From Petunia secreta (lineage: Eukaryota > Streptophyta > Magnoliopsida > Solanales > Solanaceae): 64,000 nt of DNA. Made by a program: the position numbers and the translations under genes. Shown one piece after another: positions 23,035 to 35,065 of the stretch. The notes under the pieces are model-generated. The model worked only from the letters and a program-made list of their open reading frames with translations, ran no database searches and was not told the origin of the DNA. Every line of letters starts with the position of its first letter. The stretch's first letter is position 1. The DNA lies in NCBI GenBank assembly GCA_029990175.1, contig JARKIP010000065.1, forward strand, positions 1,403,001 through 1,467,000, read 5' to 3'.

Positions 23035-24599
23035 TAAAATATTATGTGTACTCAAGCCTCTTGGACGATGCCAACTGTGATTGGCTTAGAAGAATTCTCA
23101 CTATTATCAAGAAAAAACAACATAGATTCACTCTGATAATTCTAATAATTTAATGCATGTAGTATAAAAGACCACTGTAAGAGTAAAAGATTACAAAACT
23201 TATTTAAGATAGCAAAGTAATAACTAAACAATGACAGGATAGTACATAAACACTACTATTTTATCCTTCAATTCAATGCTTGAAGTAGTAAAAGAATAGA
23301 TCTTGATGAGTTACTATTGAGCAAACTATTTTGTTTCTTTAATTATATACAGTATACGAAACACCTAAAGACATTGATATCCAGAAAAGGCATACTAAAG
23401 CTTAATGGGCACAACGTATGAATTCGACAGGATGCTTTAGTTAATTACATTTCAAGTCAAGATCTCATGGTCTGAATATATCACGAAATCACCAAATTGA
23501 TAACAATACTCTTAAGAAATCTAGGACATAAGCAAAGATAAACAAATAAAACATTGCTCCTATATGCAAAGCATTTGGCAGAACTTAGGAAAACTTATCA
23601 TGCGTGGGAGCCTTTAAACTTCTTTTAAGCACATCACTTCACTATTATCTGAATTTTGCCAGCTGAAGCTCTACTTCACCTCACTGACCAATATACTCTA
23701 CGTGGCTACAAATTTGATGTCTCTACTTCATACTCAACTGATAAAAAAATCAGTTTGTGTCATTATTTGTTCATTCTGTCATTTTCTCTATATTTTCTTA
23801 TCATTTTTTTCTTATATTTTCGGAGGGGAAGGGAGATATGTAAACACATTTCTGGAGTAAAGACACAAAAAAGAAAGGGATAAAACACATAATATCAATC
23901 AAAAAACTAGAAAGCTGGTATTATTGCACATATGAATTGACAACATCATACATTCTAGTACAAAAAAACATCTTACTTGCTATGTAGAAATACTGCCATG
24001 TAAGATATGCAGAAAGGGATGCCCATTGAAGTTATCATCAAATTAATGAATTAATTTCAAGATATTAAGGCTATCTAGTGTTAGGTTATGAAGAAAGATG
24101 AAAATAAGTAGGAGTGAGGGTTGGAGAACATAGAGCAAATGAAAAGAATTTACCACTTGCCTAGCAATTAGTGCACAAATTAAAAGCTATAAAATATTTT
24201 TTCGGAATCAAGCTTAAAATACCAAAAGTAGTAATTCAGATTAGTGGCGAATTACCCATGTTTAGACATTTCCACTCATCAATCACACAATACATTATAT
24301 TAAGAGCCGGAATCGTGATTGCCACACTTATCCAGAACTTACTACCCACCCATTTTTAGTGTGAAATGACCACACTTCAAATTAATATAAGTTTAGAATC
24401 GATCTATATCAGCAGAAAACTCAAACAATCTTACATCTATTAGCTAAATTAAAATTTAGACCCAAAAGAAATAAAGCCAATCTAATGTGAAAAATAATAT
24501 ATACTTATTGCATTCCGCTCATGAAGAATTGTCGAGAAGGAAAGAAGAATTTCCAAGAATGAAGGATAAGTACAAAAACAAAGTACGTGTTGCACTCTA

Positions 24600-25985
24600 C
24601 CTGAAAGTAGCAAAATGTTCTTGAATTTTCTTGTTCACTTCTACCTGGATCCTCTTGTCTGCTTCTTGATTCACGTATTCACGCTCTTCTTCCAACTTTC
24701 TTGCAACTCGTCTTTCATATTTCTTTTCAACTCAGCAGACATTTGTTCATGTTCTTCTTGTAACTTCTGATCCATCTTGGATTGTATCTCTTGACTCACA
24801 ATTTCCATGGCAGAAGACGCACTGACCTCTAAGTTTGCTTGTTTCATGCGCCTCTTTGTGGGAGACTTCTTTCCGTATCTTTTTCCACGAACATAGCCTG
24901 TTCTCTCACCAAGAACAGAGGCTAAAATCTCATCTCGAGCTACGGAATGTTCGATCTCTTCAGATTGCTGCTGAACGACACCTTTTCGGAGTTGGCCCTA
25001 CAATTATGCATAATCATTTATATCCAAACATATTAGAACATATAGAAAGAAGATAATAAGGAAGTGAGTTTAGAAATTTATATGAACTTGTTGGGACTGT
25101 GGATCTGCCCACACGACTTATTCTTTATCATTTTTATGTGTATGTTGGATCTCCCAAACTCTATCTGGTGTGTCCTTTTATCTAGTTTGAGTATTTCTCT
25201 GCAATATCATTCAATATTAAAAACATGCATAAGAAAGTAACATTTTCAGTGTAAATAACAAGACATATATGTTATACTAGGAGAATAAATTTATTTTCAC
25301 CATAGATTCCTCTACTTCTACGAAAGACCTTGTACCACATGTATGCCTAGTCATTCGATTTTCTCTGTTTTTTTACCTCTCTCACTTACAGCCTGCATTA
25401 AGTCAACAATTTAATAAATTATTTTTCAATGTGTAATTTACTAAACAATGTTTGTTAAGTTACCTTGAAATTCTCACTTCCAAAATAATCGACCAAATAT
25501 TTTCGGTCCTCAAGCTCAACATCTTCAGGTCGATGAGACAATCTCTCAGCATTAGTGTTGTAGCGAGAATAGTGAGTGCTTAATCGATTTTTCCACATTC
25601 TAAAAAGCCTTTGCATGGTGCTGATCACAAAGGCTTGTAGCACATGCTCTCTCATACTGTTACTAACTTCAAATTTATCCTGAACACATATGAGACATTA
25701 TGTTTGATATTGCAACCACCTAAATAAACCAATTAATCAAAATTCAATGAGATATAAAACGTAGAAATTACCTTGACCTTGAACCACATTGCTTCACCGT
25801 ATTTCAAAACAATCACTTGCCAATCCCCATCTCGGAACGAGATAGTGCTCCTCATGATCAAACCACAGTAATTAACAATATCTCTAGCCCCATAACCTAC
25901 TGCTCTGTCAGTGTCATATGGAATATTAACTGTGACTTTGGTGCCACACTTGGTTTTAATATCTACAATTTTAGATTTATATTTC
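24600..25985 (-). pseudogene. Transposase_24 (plant Ptta/En/Spm) gene relic
   Basis: Several exons on the minus strand match this CACTA accessory protein family. The block at about 25985-25771 reads KKRKRGKYKSKIVDIKTKCG and includes TDRAVGYGARDIVNYCGLIM. The block at 25679-25455 contains STMQRLFRMWKNRLSTHYSR and RPEDVELEDRKYLVDYFGSE. The block near 25345-25300 contains TCGTRSFVEVEESMV, and near 25177-25110 DTPDRVWEIQHTHKNDKE. The block at about 25010-24620 contains VLGERTGYVRGKRYGKKSPT and a long Glu/Lys-rich coiled-coil-like tail. Stops interrupt the exons (after HTHKNDKE, and in the tail), so it is probably dead. Exon ends are approximate. Confidence 0.85.
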
Positions 25986-26079
25986 CCTCTTTTTCTCTTT
26001 TTATTACTGCATGCAGCTGCAAGCCAAATAAAGTAATGCCAACTTCATACAGGAAACACCTTTACTGAACATTTTCATA

Positions 26080-26445
26080 CTAGAAAATCCTACTTTCTTA
26101 ATTTCGTAATGAAGATGATGAAGAACTTGTCATTTTCAAAATAGAAAACTAACTCGTACGACCATCTTCAATCTCTAGAAAGGAATTTACACTTTGAATT
26201 CTTGATGACTGTGACTCACTAGGTCCTCGACAAGGACATGATTATCCTGTCTCTAGGACCTATTACTAAATATTTTTCTACCAGATAATTCTACTTTCTT
26301 AATTTCGTAATGAAGATTATGAAGAACTCGTTATTTCCAAAATAGTAAACTAACATGCACCACCATTTTCCACCACTAGAAAGGGATTTACACTTTGAAT
26401 TCTTGATGACTCACTAGGTTCTTGATGAGGACATGATTGTCCTGT
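26080..26445. repeat. Two-copy tandem duplication of about 190 bp
   Basis: ACTTTCTTAATTTCGTAATG begins each unit (about 26093 and 26290). Both continue through TTTACACTTTGAATTCTTGA and GACATGATT(A/G)TCCTGTCTC. On the minus strand this falls upstream of the recognised Transposase_24 exons and may have been part of a linker exon. Confidence 0.8.
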
Positions 26446-28479
26446 CTCTAGTGTAGGTCCTTGATGAGGAATGGATTGTCCAGACTCTAGAGCTGGTTCA
26501 AGTAGTTCCATGTCCTTGATTAAAGAATGATATTACTATAGTAAAACGACGTCATTGAAAATTTCCTACAAGATCACATAAAACTTATTGTTATATGTTA
26601 TTAATGAGAGGTAAATATACAATAAGGTAGGTAAACCGTTCACCAAGTTTTGGGAAATAGAAAAAAAATTTCACATGTCAATCTAGTAATGAAAAAAGAA
26701 CATGCAAAGAAGTTTACAGATTTAGTCGCAACAAGAAAATCAGCTAGGTAAAAAGATATATATAAATAATTACAATAAGTTAGTGCTTCAGGCAATATTA
26801 CAAGGTCTATTAATCAGCTAGTTTGCACCAAAAAGCCATCAAAATAATGCATCTATGTTTAAGGCTTCATATCATTCTATTGTGGCCTTCAAACAATCTG
26901 CAATTCAAGTCCTTTGCTTCTTTGTATTCATGAGAGATTTCTAATTTTCATCAACTCTTCTTCACTTTCAATTTCTCGCGTGTATTCCCTACATTTTGAC
27001 ATTGGATTCAATTAAGACAATGTACTATGTAACTGAACTATTTCAGTATGAAACTATTTAGCAATTGATATGAGACTTACTCCATGAATGCTAAAACCTC
27101 TTCATAATTTTGAAGCACATATGAACCTTTTGGACAAGCTTTGTTGCAAATATAAGACTTAGGTGTTCGCAAATACCTATGTAAAAATAACTCACTAATA
27201 TAACGTATGATATTCTAAAGGTAAGGAATTAGAATTATAGAACACACTTACCTCTCAATAGGGTACATCCACCGATAGTGAATTTGTCCACCAAAGAACG
27301 CTGGAGGAAAAGTAATTTAAAGTTTGCATAATGTGATAGCAATTTTAGCCTCAATACATTCCTATAGAATAGATGATATATATTATAGAAACATTTTTTC
27401 TAGAGTTTGAGTTTCTTTTTCGAATACTCTCTATGTCATTTTTTTTCTTGTTGCGTCTCAATAAGACAGCAACATGATCTCCATTTGTAGAGAAAATGGA
27501 ATATTTCACATTGAAAAATACAATGCAGTTTCAAGTTTGAATGTTGTTCTGAGTTTCAATAATATTCATCACGTTTCATTTTAAGTGTTGCTACCATTTT
27601 CCTCATTGCAAGTGAAAATATACAACTTCTACATTTTATAGTTATGCAAGGAAATAAAGATATGATACTCTCTCATAAGCTTTATAATGAAAACACTCTC
27701 GTGATATTATCTATTGCTTGAAGGGAACCTGAAAACTATCCCCTAAACAATTTATCTACTAATGTTCAAATAAACTAGAAATAAAGAAGATGTCCAAAAT
27801 GTAAATGCAGAGACCTCCAAGTTAACTAAAGCAGGTACTCCATTATTTTTAAAAAGACTGAACAATAACAAAACTCAACCAAATAAACTATATGAGTAAA
27901 TGCATCTTACTTGTCGCTCTAAAAATTTTACTTTTAACCGAGACATATAATAGTTCGACAAATTTCTAATTCAGATTTACTCATGAAAAACTAGAAATAT
28001 TTTATATTAAATGACCAAATTAACTAAATCAGAGCAAAAATTAAAGATAATATAAAAGAATCAAGCAAGTAATCACACTAAAAACACCAAAAGGTCTAGA
28101 AGTTTAAAAAAAATGGCTAGCTAACTACCGATTTTGCTAAAGACAAAGATAGTAGAGAACTTCACCAACTCCTCACCACCAATAGGGCTATAGATTATTC
28201 CCGTAGATTTACAATTGTGTTATAGAAATAGGATGCAGATCTGCAACATCATATAAGAAATCATCATTCTTTTTAATTACATGTACCTGATGGAGTGAGA
28301 AATTAGTAAAGATGTGAAATCTTCTATTAGGTTATTTGGGTCTAAGATGATTGGAGTGAGATTTTTGGAGGAGAAGCCAATAGCTTATAGGTACAATGAG
28401 ATACGTTTTCTTTTTGTGTTTACAGGGCGTTTATTTATATAAAAAAGTTAATTTTTTAAATAAAAATTAAATAATGAAG

Positions 28480-28725
28480 CTTTATAGTGGCGGTGTAGTC
28501 GCCACAAATTTTTTTAGTAGCGACTTTCTTAAAGTTGCCACAAAAAGCTTTGAGCCAAAAAATTTATCTCCACAGGAACTAAAATTTTTCACGTATTAGT
28601 AGCAATCCTAGAAGAATCGTCACTAAAAATATGCATATTGTGGCAACTAGATTAGTCGCCACAAATAATGAGCTTTTTGTAGCAATATTCAATGTCGCCA
28701 CTGAAAACCGCCACTGAAAGTCTGA
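28480..28725. repeat. Right subterminal repeats of the second CACTA element
   Basis: Repeated AGTGGCGG, GTCGCCACAAA, TAGTCGCCACAAA and GTCGCCACTGAAA motifs mirror the left end. Confidence 0.8.
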
Positions 28726-28737
28726 TTTCTTGTAATG

Positions 28738-30657
28738 CAAATTGCTGAAGGGATATTTTGATTATGTGAATTGTTCGTATGTGCATAGATGCAAGCCTGG
28801 ATGAGCCATGAGTAGAGTGAAGTGAAGTCGTACCATGACTATAACTAAGGAGCTTCTCGGAAGGCAACCCATGATTGTAATTGTATACAAATAAAAAAAA
28901 TGAAATAAATGAAAAATTAAAAATACAAAAAAAAAAAGTTATCTTTTGAAGGATATTACTTAGTGAGTTTCTTTGTTTTGCAGGTTTCGACTGGTTTGAA
29001 ACTATAGGATGCTTGCAACCTCGTAGGATAGGATGAAGATGTCCTGCTTGGAGGAGTCTAAGTACCTCATTCCTTAAAGAAACTCACAAGAATGTTCTTC
29101 GGGCTTAGATCCACAGGGAGTTTCTCTATCACCCTTAGTTTTATTTTTAATGCATTGAGGGCAATGCCTGATTTTAAGTGTAGGGTGGGAGTCTTCCTAT
29201 TTATGCTAATAATCCCCTTTTATTTTTTTTTTGTGCATCGGTTCTTTTTTAAAGGAAGTAGTTTGAAGCGGGTGTATGTAGTTTTTTTTTGGATTAAAAT
29301 ATAGTGAATGAATGGGAGAGTCTTAGCTCCACTTTGACTAGTTTTATATAGATACTTATTGGGGCATGTGAACTTCATACATGTATTCTGTTAGGATCTA
29401 TTTTGCCTTGAGAAATGTTGAGTGCATTATTTGAAGCCTATGATCATGTTGTTGACTCTAGATTATCTTGAGAGGTTTTTTGTATTTACTTTGTTTTAGA
29501 GCGCTAATTGAGCCATTTTGAGTAGGTTATGTGCCATGTGTTAGTGAGGATTCTATTTTATCCATGTTTAATACTTGACATTTATAACTTGCACGGTGTG
29601 TGTGCAAAGCAAAATGAGAAATTTGTTTGGTTAGGAAGTGATATAGACATTCCTTTTATAGCCAATTTATTTGAAGTTTAGAGTAAGATGTTTACCAGTG
29701 AAAATTTGACCTTGGTTAATCTTTTGAGCCTATAGCCTTTTCTTTGATAACCGTTGGGATTCCTGTTTCTTGTGCTAAATATCTGTTAGTGTTGCTTGTG
29801 GTGTTATGAGACTAAAAGGCTAGTTAATGAAGTGCGAAAATTGTTGTTGTTAGAGGAAGACAAAGGGTGATTTAGGGAGATGCTATTTGGAGGGATTTAC
29901 TAAAAAAAAAAAAAAAGAGCTTGGAATATTGTGCTGTAAATGAAATATGGATTGAATGAAAAATTGTGTTTGAAAGATAGAAGAAAATAAAGAGTAGTCC
30001 CGTTCATTAGCTCATACATTTGCTTTAAGAAAAATGTTGGTAAAAGTTTACTCAGTGCTAGTAAAAGAAGGAATGGTTGGGAGGAAAAATACTTGAATTA
30101 ATTGTGGTGTATTAAATTGCTTGTGGTGGTTAGTCACTATTACCTAAATATATTCTACCCATCCCATTACCTACATTACAACGAAAAGAAGTCCTAACTG
30201 ATGTTAGTCGAATAGATGGACATTACTTGAGTCCTATACTAAGGGGCAAGCTTATGGTACGTCTTGTGTTGCATGTAATTTTTTTTCTGAGAGTGAGTGT
30301 TTCATCTTTATGTGAACTTTTGTTCATGATCATTTCTTGTGTGAACTCCTTGGTAAACTTTGAATTGATTGTGAGAACACATGATTTACAAGAAGCGAGC
30401 TCTTTTATTAATCTCTTGAATAAAGTGAGTACTTGCATGGACATATTGGGTGAGTTTGGAGTTGATGTGGGATTGGAAGGTTGATTTGATGTACTTGATT
30501 GTTTTTAAATATTCTTGGCATGGATTTTGTGCGAATAAAGCATGATTAGAGCATATGCAACTTGTTAAGTGTCTGTATAAACCAAAGTCATTGTTGTAAG
30601 TTGTTTTAGTGTGTCTTGAGATAACGATATAAGCTGCTCGAGGACGAGAAAATATTT
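28738..30657 (+). other. 3' internal region of the Athila/Tat-type element
   Basis: It resumes right after the CACTA target duplication. CGGAAGGCAACCCATG near 28858 resembles the junction after pol in Athila/Tat elements. GCATTGAGGGCAATGCCTGA and TTTAAGTGTAGGGTGGG near 29153-29190 also fit this family's 3' region. No envelope-like or pol domain is recognisable; short frames here are not convincing. Confidence 0.65.
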
Positions 30658-30670
30658 AAGTGTGGGGTGT
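30658..30670 (+). other. Polypurine tract of the Athila/Tat-type element
   Basis: AAGTGTGGGGTGT lies immediately left of the 3' LTR start TGACACGAGG. It would prime plus-strand synthesis. Confidence 0.7.
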
Positions 30671-33382
30671 TGACACGAGGCTAGATGTTACTAATTTTAC
30701 TTTATTTTCGCCTCGTATTCATGCTTCCACTTGTGATAATTAATAGTACTTTGAACTAAATTTCTCTGATTTGGTATGTTTCATGTTGCAGGAATTATGT
30801 TGATGATATGGGGCATTTGTGGAGCAAAATTTATTAATATCAAGGATTTTGAAGTCTGAATAGAAGCTCGAGGGTCGTGCGAACGAGAGACGAATGAAAA
30901 ATGAATGAATCAGACGAAAAACCAGGCTGCACCTCGTGTTGCACTATGTGCAACCTGCCATGCACCCTTGTTTATCATGTAGCTTACGTTTTGGTCTAAA
31001 AGTGATCAGGCAAGGGGTTGCACGGATTTGCAATACGGCATGCAGCCCCGAAAAATGTTTAGTTTGATTTTTTATTGTTACTTCAAGGGTAGTTTTGTCG
31101 TGAAGTCCTACACTATAAATACACCTTGGAACCCAATTGGACCGGAATTTAAGGAAGAGAGAAGATCAAGATTCAAGGCTCTACTTCATCCATCTTATTG
31201 TGGTTTTGTATGCTTATAGTTATTTCTTGTCTTAGAATACAACTATGAGTGGCTGAATCACCCATTTTATGGTTGATTGAACCACTCCACATGCTTGGGT
31301 GATGATAATTATTATTTTATGATTAAACCTTGTTAATTCTTGCTATCTATGTTGTTTACGAATTTAATGCTAATTAATCGGTAGGATCCCCAATTAATTG
31401 TCCCCTTTATTTTTGTGATTACTAAGAATAGATTTATGAGTTAGGGTTAAACACATAGCAGTATTTCAATCTAAAACAAAGGCATTGCTTAGGTTGTCAA
31501 AATGGTGAATGATGACTGTTGACACCCAATTTTGTCCCTCTGTTTTTCGCAATTTGGCTATATTTAATTAAAATCTATAATAGTAATTTTCCAAACAAAA
31601 CTGCATTAGACAACATGCATTTACGTGCGTAATATTATTATTAATCCCCTATTTCTATAATATTTATTTAACTGTGATTATAATTACGTAATTGTATCTA
31701 TTTAGGCTATTTTCTAAAATACGCGTGCTATTTGTATAATTTAACGCATTACGATATTATTTAATAATTATTTGTGGCTATTTATATCCAGTTAGTATTA
31801 TTTCTGGTCATCTAAATTTATTTATAATTATTTACAAAAATTTCCTATTTTTATACTAATTATTTATATTTATGATTATTTTAATTAAATACTGGCCAAT
31901 TTGTTATTTTATAACTTATTTCCATTACACCTAGTCCTCGTCATCACCTTTTTGTCCATGTGTACGGCACCGCAGCCTACACCTCACTTATATACATTCC
32001 TAGCCTACGTACAACTCATCATAAGCATAGTACTACTCTCCAAAGCACGCGTACAACTCACTTCTGCACGCAGTACAACCCATCAAAGCCCCATTTTTCT
32101 TACACTTCAGCATATATAATTACACATATAACATCTACATACACACACGCGCGCCTACGTGGCAACATCTCAGCCGTCCATGTTTCTCATCCAATGGCCC
32201 CAATTAAATCTCTTATTTACATATCCACCCTCACACCCTTAACCCTAAATTCACTCTCACTCTCTCATTTTCCTAAATCAGCCGTCGCCCACCTTGGCTT
32301 CTCCTCTTCCTCCTTTCCCTAATTTTCAGTCCACATACACCCAAATCTCCACGCCAAGTCCGCCATCTCCTCCGCGACCCTTCTCCTCCTTCCTATCCCT
32401 GATTACACGGGGACAAATCTCCTTCTGTATTCCTCTTTTACCTCGTGGAATCCGGAATAGGAACAAGGAATTGGGTGCGAATCTCGTCAAATTCGGGCAT
32501 GACACACGCTGATTCATCACATACAAGGCAAGTAATTAACGATTCAAATGTTGAAAGCGAACAAGAACTGAATCGGGTCAGTCGTGACCCGACCCGATGT
32601 TGAAATAGGGTACTGTCTTTCCCTTTTTTTCTGTTTCTGTTTTAATTTCATTTTTTGTTCCTATACTGAAGTTATGAATCACATGCCTAATCCTATGCCT
32701 AATGTGTTCGTTTGTTTGGATTCAGTCACGCCGATTATTTACATACTACTTTATCACTTTAATATTCTTAGAATTAATCTATTGTCACTTAATCGTTTGG
32801 GCTGTTTTAAGCGTGAAATTGAGCGTCGAATGTGGCATTTGCCTCCCTGAATTTGCATTAGTTTAATTGAATCCGAAGTGTCTGCCTGTTTGATTGAGTT
32901 TTTGTTTAGAAATTCTGCTCCGGTTTGGTGATGTATACATTGGTTATGCTCTCTGTTAATCGAACATCTCTATGCATACCTATGTTCTATTGGATTCCTA
33001 AGATTAGAAGTATGTTAGTTGACTTGCTTTCTCATCTCCTGTCTGTGTGGTTATTGCAAATCTTACTGCCTAAGGCTTCCCTTTACATTAAGATCATGTT
33101 CAGACAACCCCTTTTTCTGTTAATAAGGATAAGATCCCTTATTTTTAGGTTGATTGATTAGTACACGTTTCTCTCCTTGATTTACTGATTTTCAAAAAAA
33201 AAAAAGGAAAACACTTCTGGACTTTTGAAATTCCAACGGATAGTAATTTCTTAGAAGATTGATATGTTATTAATACCCTACTATCATGGTCTTGGTTCTG
33301 AACTTTCCTTTTAAAACTTTTTACTGATTTTCTTTTCCTTTTTACAAACGGATTTTGAAATTCAAACAACTTTAGTTACAAC

Positions 33383-33389
33383 TATAAAT
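33383..33389 (+). promoter_or_regulatory. Candidate TATA box in the solo LTR
   Basis: TATAAAT followed by GCC, with CA-rich and leader-like sequence downstream. A corresponding TATATAA sits at 55024-55030 in the related LTR. Confidence 0.45.
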
Positions 33390-34834
33390 GCCAGCCCCTC
33401 CTACAGGGAACGGACAGAAAAGAAGCTACAGACAGAGCTTACACTTTACTGGTATCTCTAACAGCTTACAGACTTAGATACTTAGACACTCTAACAGCCT
33501 CACACACACACACACACAGAGATACCTCTGCACTTCTTACACCCTTAGACACTCTGAAATACACACACTGAAACACACACGAACACAAGAAAGTGTAAAA
33601 GGCTGCCTGTTCCTGTTCACTATCTCTGGTTCTGATCTCGCTGGCCTGGAACAAAGATTCAGGCCTTTGCTTGTTTCAATTTTAATGCTGTGATAGTGAT
33701 TCTCTCGTTCTCCCTTTTCTCTGCTTGTTTCCCTCACCCTAAGGTATACAGCGCTTAATACATGTCAAATTATAGTTGGTATTGTACTGCTTGTATATGA
33801 TATTCTGTACACACGCGTGTGTTTGCTTAGGCCTCTTCTTTGGCCATTCATTAACCCTCTCTTGCAGGTTCCTTTCACTATCCGGATAGCCCATAACAGG
33901 GCTATACCATTATTGAGTTTATTTACAGGTTCAGGCAGTTTGTTGTTCGAAAGATCCGAGTGATTAATAAACTCCGCAGTCCACTCGTGCATACAGGGCG
34001 CCTTCCTTTTCTTCTCTCTTATTTCCTATTAGACCCTTAAAATATTATGTATTCATTAGGTATTTCCGTTGTATATACTGCATGACAGGGAAGTGAAAGA
34101 GTAAGTTCATGGCCCTAAAAGAGGGCTGTGAGTTGATAAAAACTGTAATATGACTATACAGGGCCCTTTCTCTTTATTCTTTCTCTTCTTTTTCTTTTGT
34201 TTTGATGTTGTGCGGTTAATTTTGCCATAGAAGATTGGGGTTGATATGAAAGTTTGTAATCTGGAATATAGTGTTAAAATTCTGGAATTTGCAGGGCTTA
34301 TTTTACTAAAATAGGGGTGGAATTTTTTATTTTTATTTGAAACAGAGGCTATTTTCGCAAACTGCCTCAATTAAGGCTTAATCCTGTAGTAAACGAAAGT
34401 CTACCAGTAAGTGTTGATCTCTAAATTGGAAGTAATGTAATCCTGAAGTTTTGTTTAAAGGCAGAGGCTATATTCGCAAGTTTTCCTCATGTGAGATGTT
34501 TTTCTGCAAATTATTTTGGGTCAATTTTCTTTAAAGTATGGGCCTGCTTGTCATCTATAAAAATAATTTTACTCTTCTCCAAGTTAATTAATAATTTGGA
34601 GGGGCGTGGAGGCTTTTGAGGTCAAGCCCAACAAATCTATATATATTTTTCATAAATTTAAAGCGAGAAGGTCCACATTTCATCAAAATGGTTAAAGTAT
34701 ATAATTGATATTAACATTCATATGTATTGCTATGCCATAAGTGTGTATTTAACATTATATCATAACTTAGTTAACACAAATGATATCATTCATATATTTT
34801 TTACATATTACTCGATCTTGATGTATATATTTAT

Positions 34835-35065
34835 TTTTGGAAGAAGTTATAAAAGTACAAACATTGTGTATGTATTTTTAGAATTCTCTATTTATAAAAG
34901 TCATAGTGGTACAAATATTATATATGAATTTTTTTATCTATTTACGGAAGTTATATTCATATAAATATCATGCATACATTTTTTCATAAAATCATTTATT
35001 AGTTATACAAATACTATGTATGCATTTTTATGGAATTATTTATAAAAGTTATATTTATACGAATA
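34835..35065. repeat. Degenerate AT-rich tandem repeat in the solo LTR
   Basis: About four units of roughly 50-60 bp. Each contains AAAAGT(T)ATA, ATACAAATATTAT-like and ATGCATTTTTAT-like words. Confidence 0.6.

Larger units (their letters stand above)
22081..28737 (-). mobile_element. CACTA (En/Spm) element of 6657 bp with decayed Transposase_24 gene
   Basis: The left end is CACTACAAGAAATC (22081-22094). The right end is GATTTCTTGTAATG (28724-28737), an inverted repeat with one change. The target duplication is CAA at 22078-22080 and CAA at 28738-28740. Both ends have repeated TAGTGGCGAC/GTCGCCACTA motifs. A minus-strand gene of the plant Ptta/En/Spm Transposase_24 family is recognisable in the middle. 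A TNP2-type catalytic domain was not recognised in the rest of the element. It interrupts the protease region of the Athila/Tat-type element. Confidence 0.93.

Noticed and set aside
31960..32526. Ser/Pro/Thr-rich frames in the solo LTR
   Set aside because: Low-complexity leader-like LTR sequence. The related LTR copies do not keep these frames.
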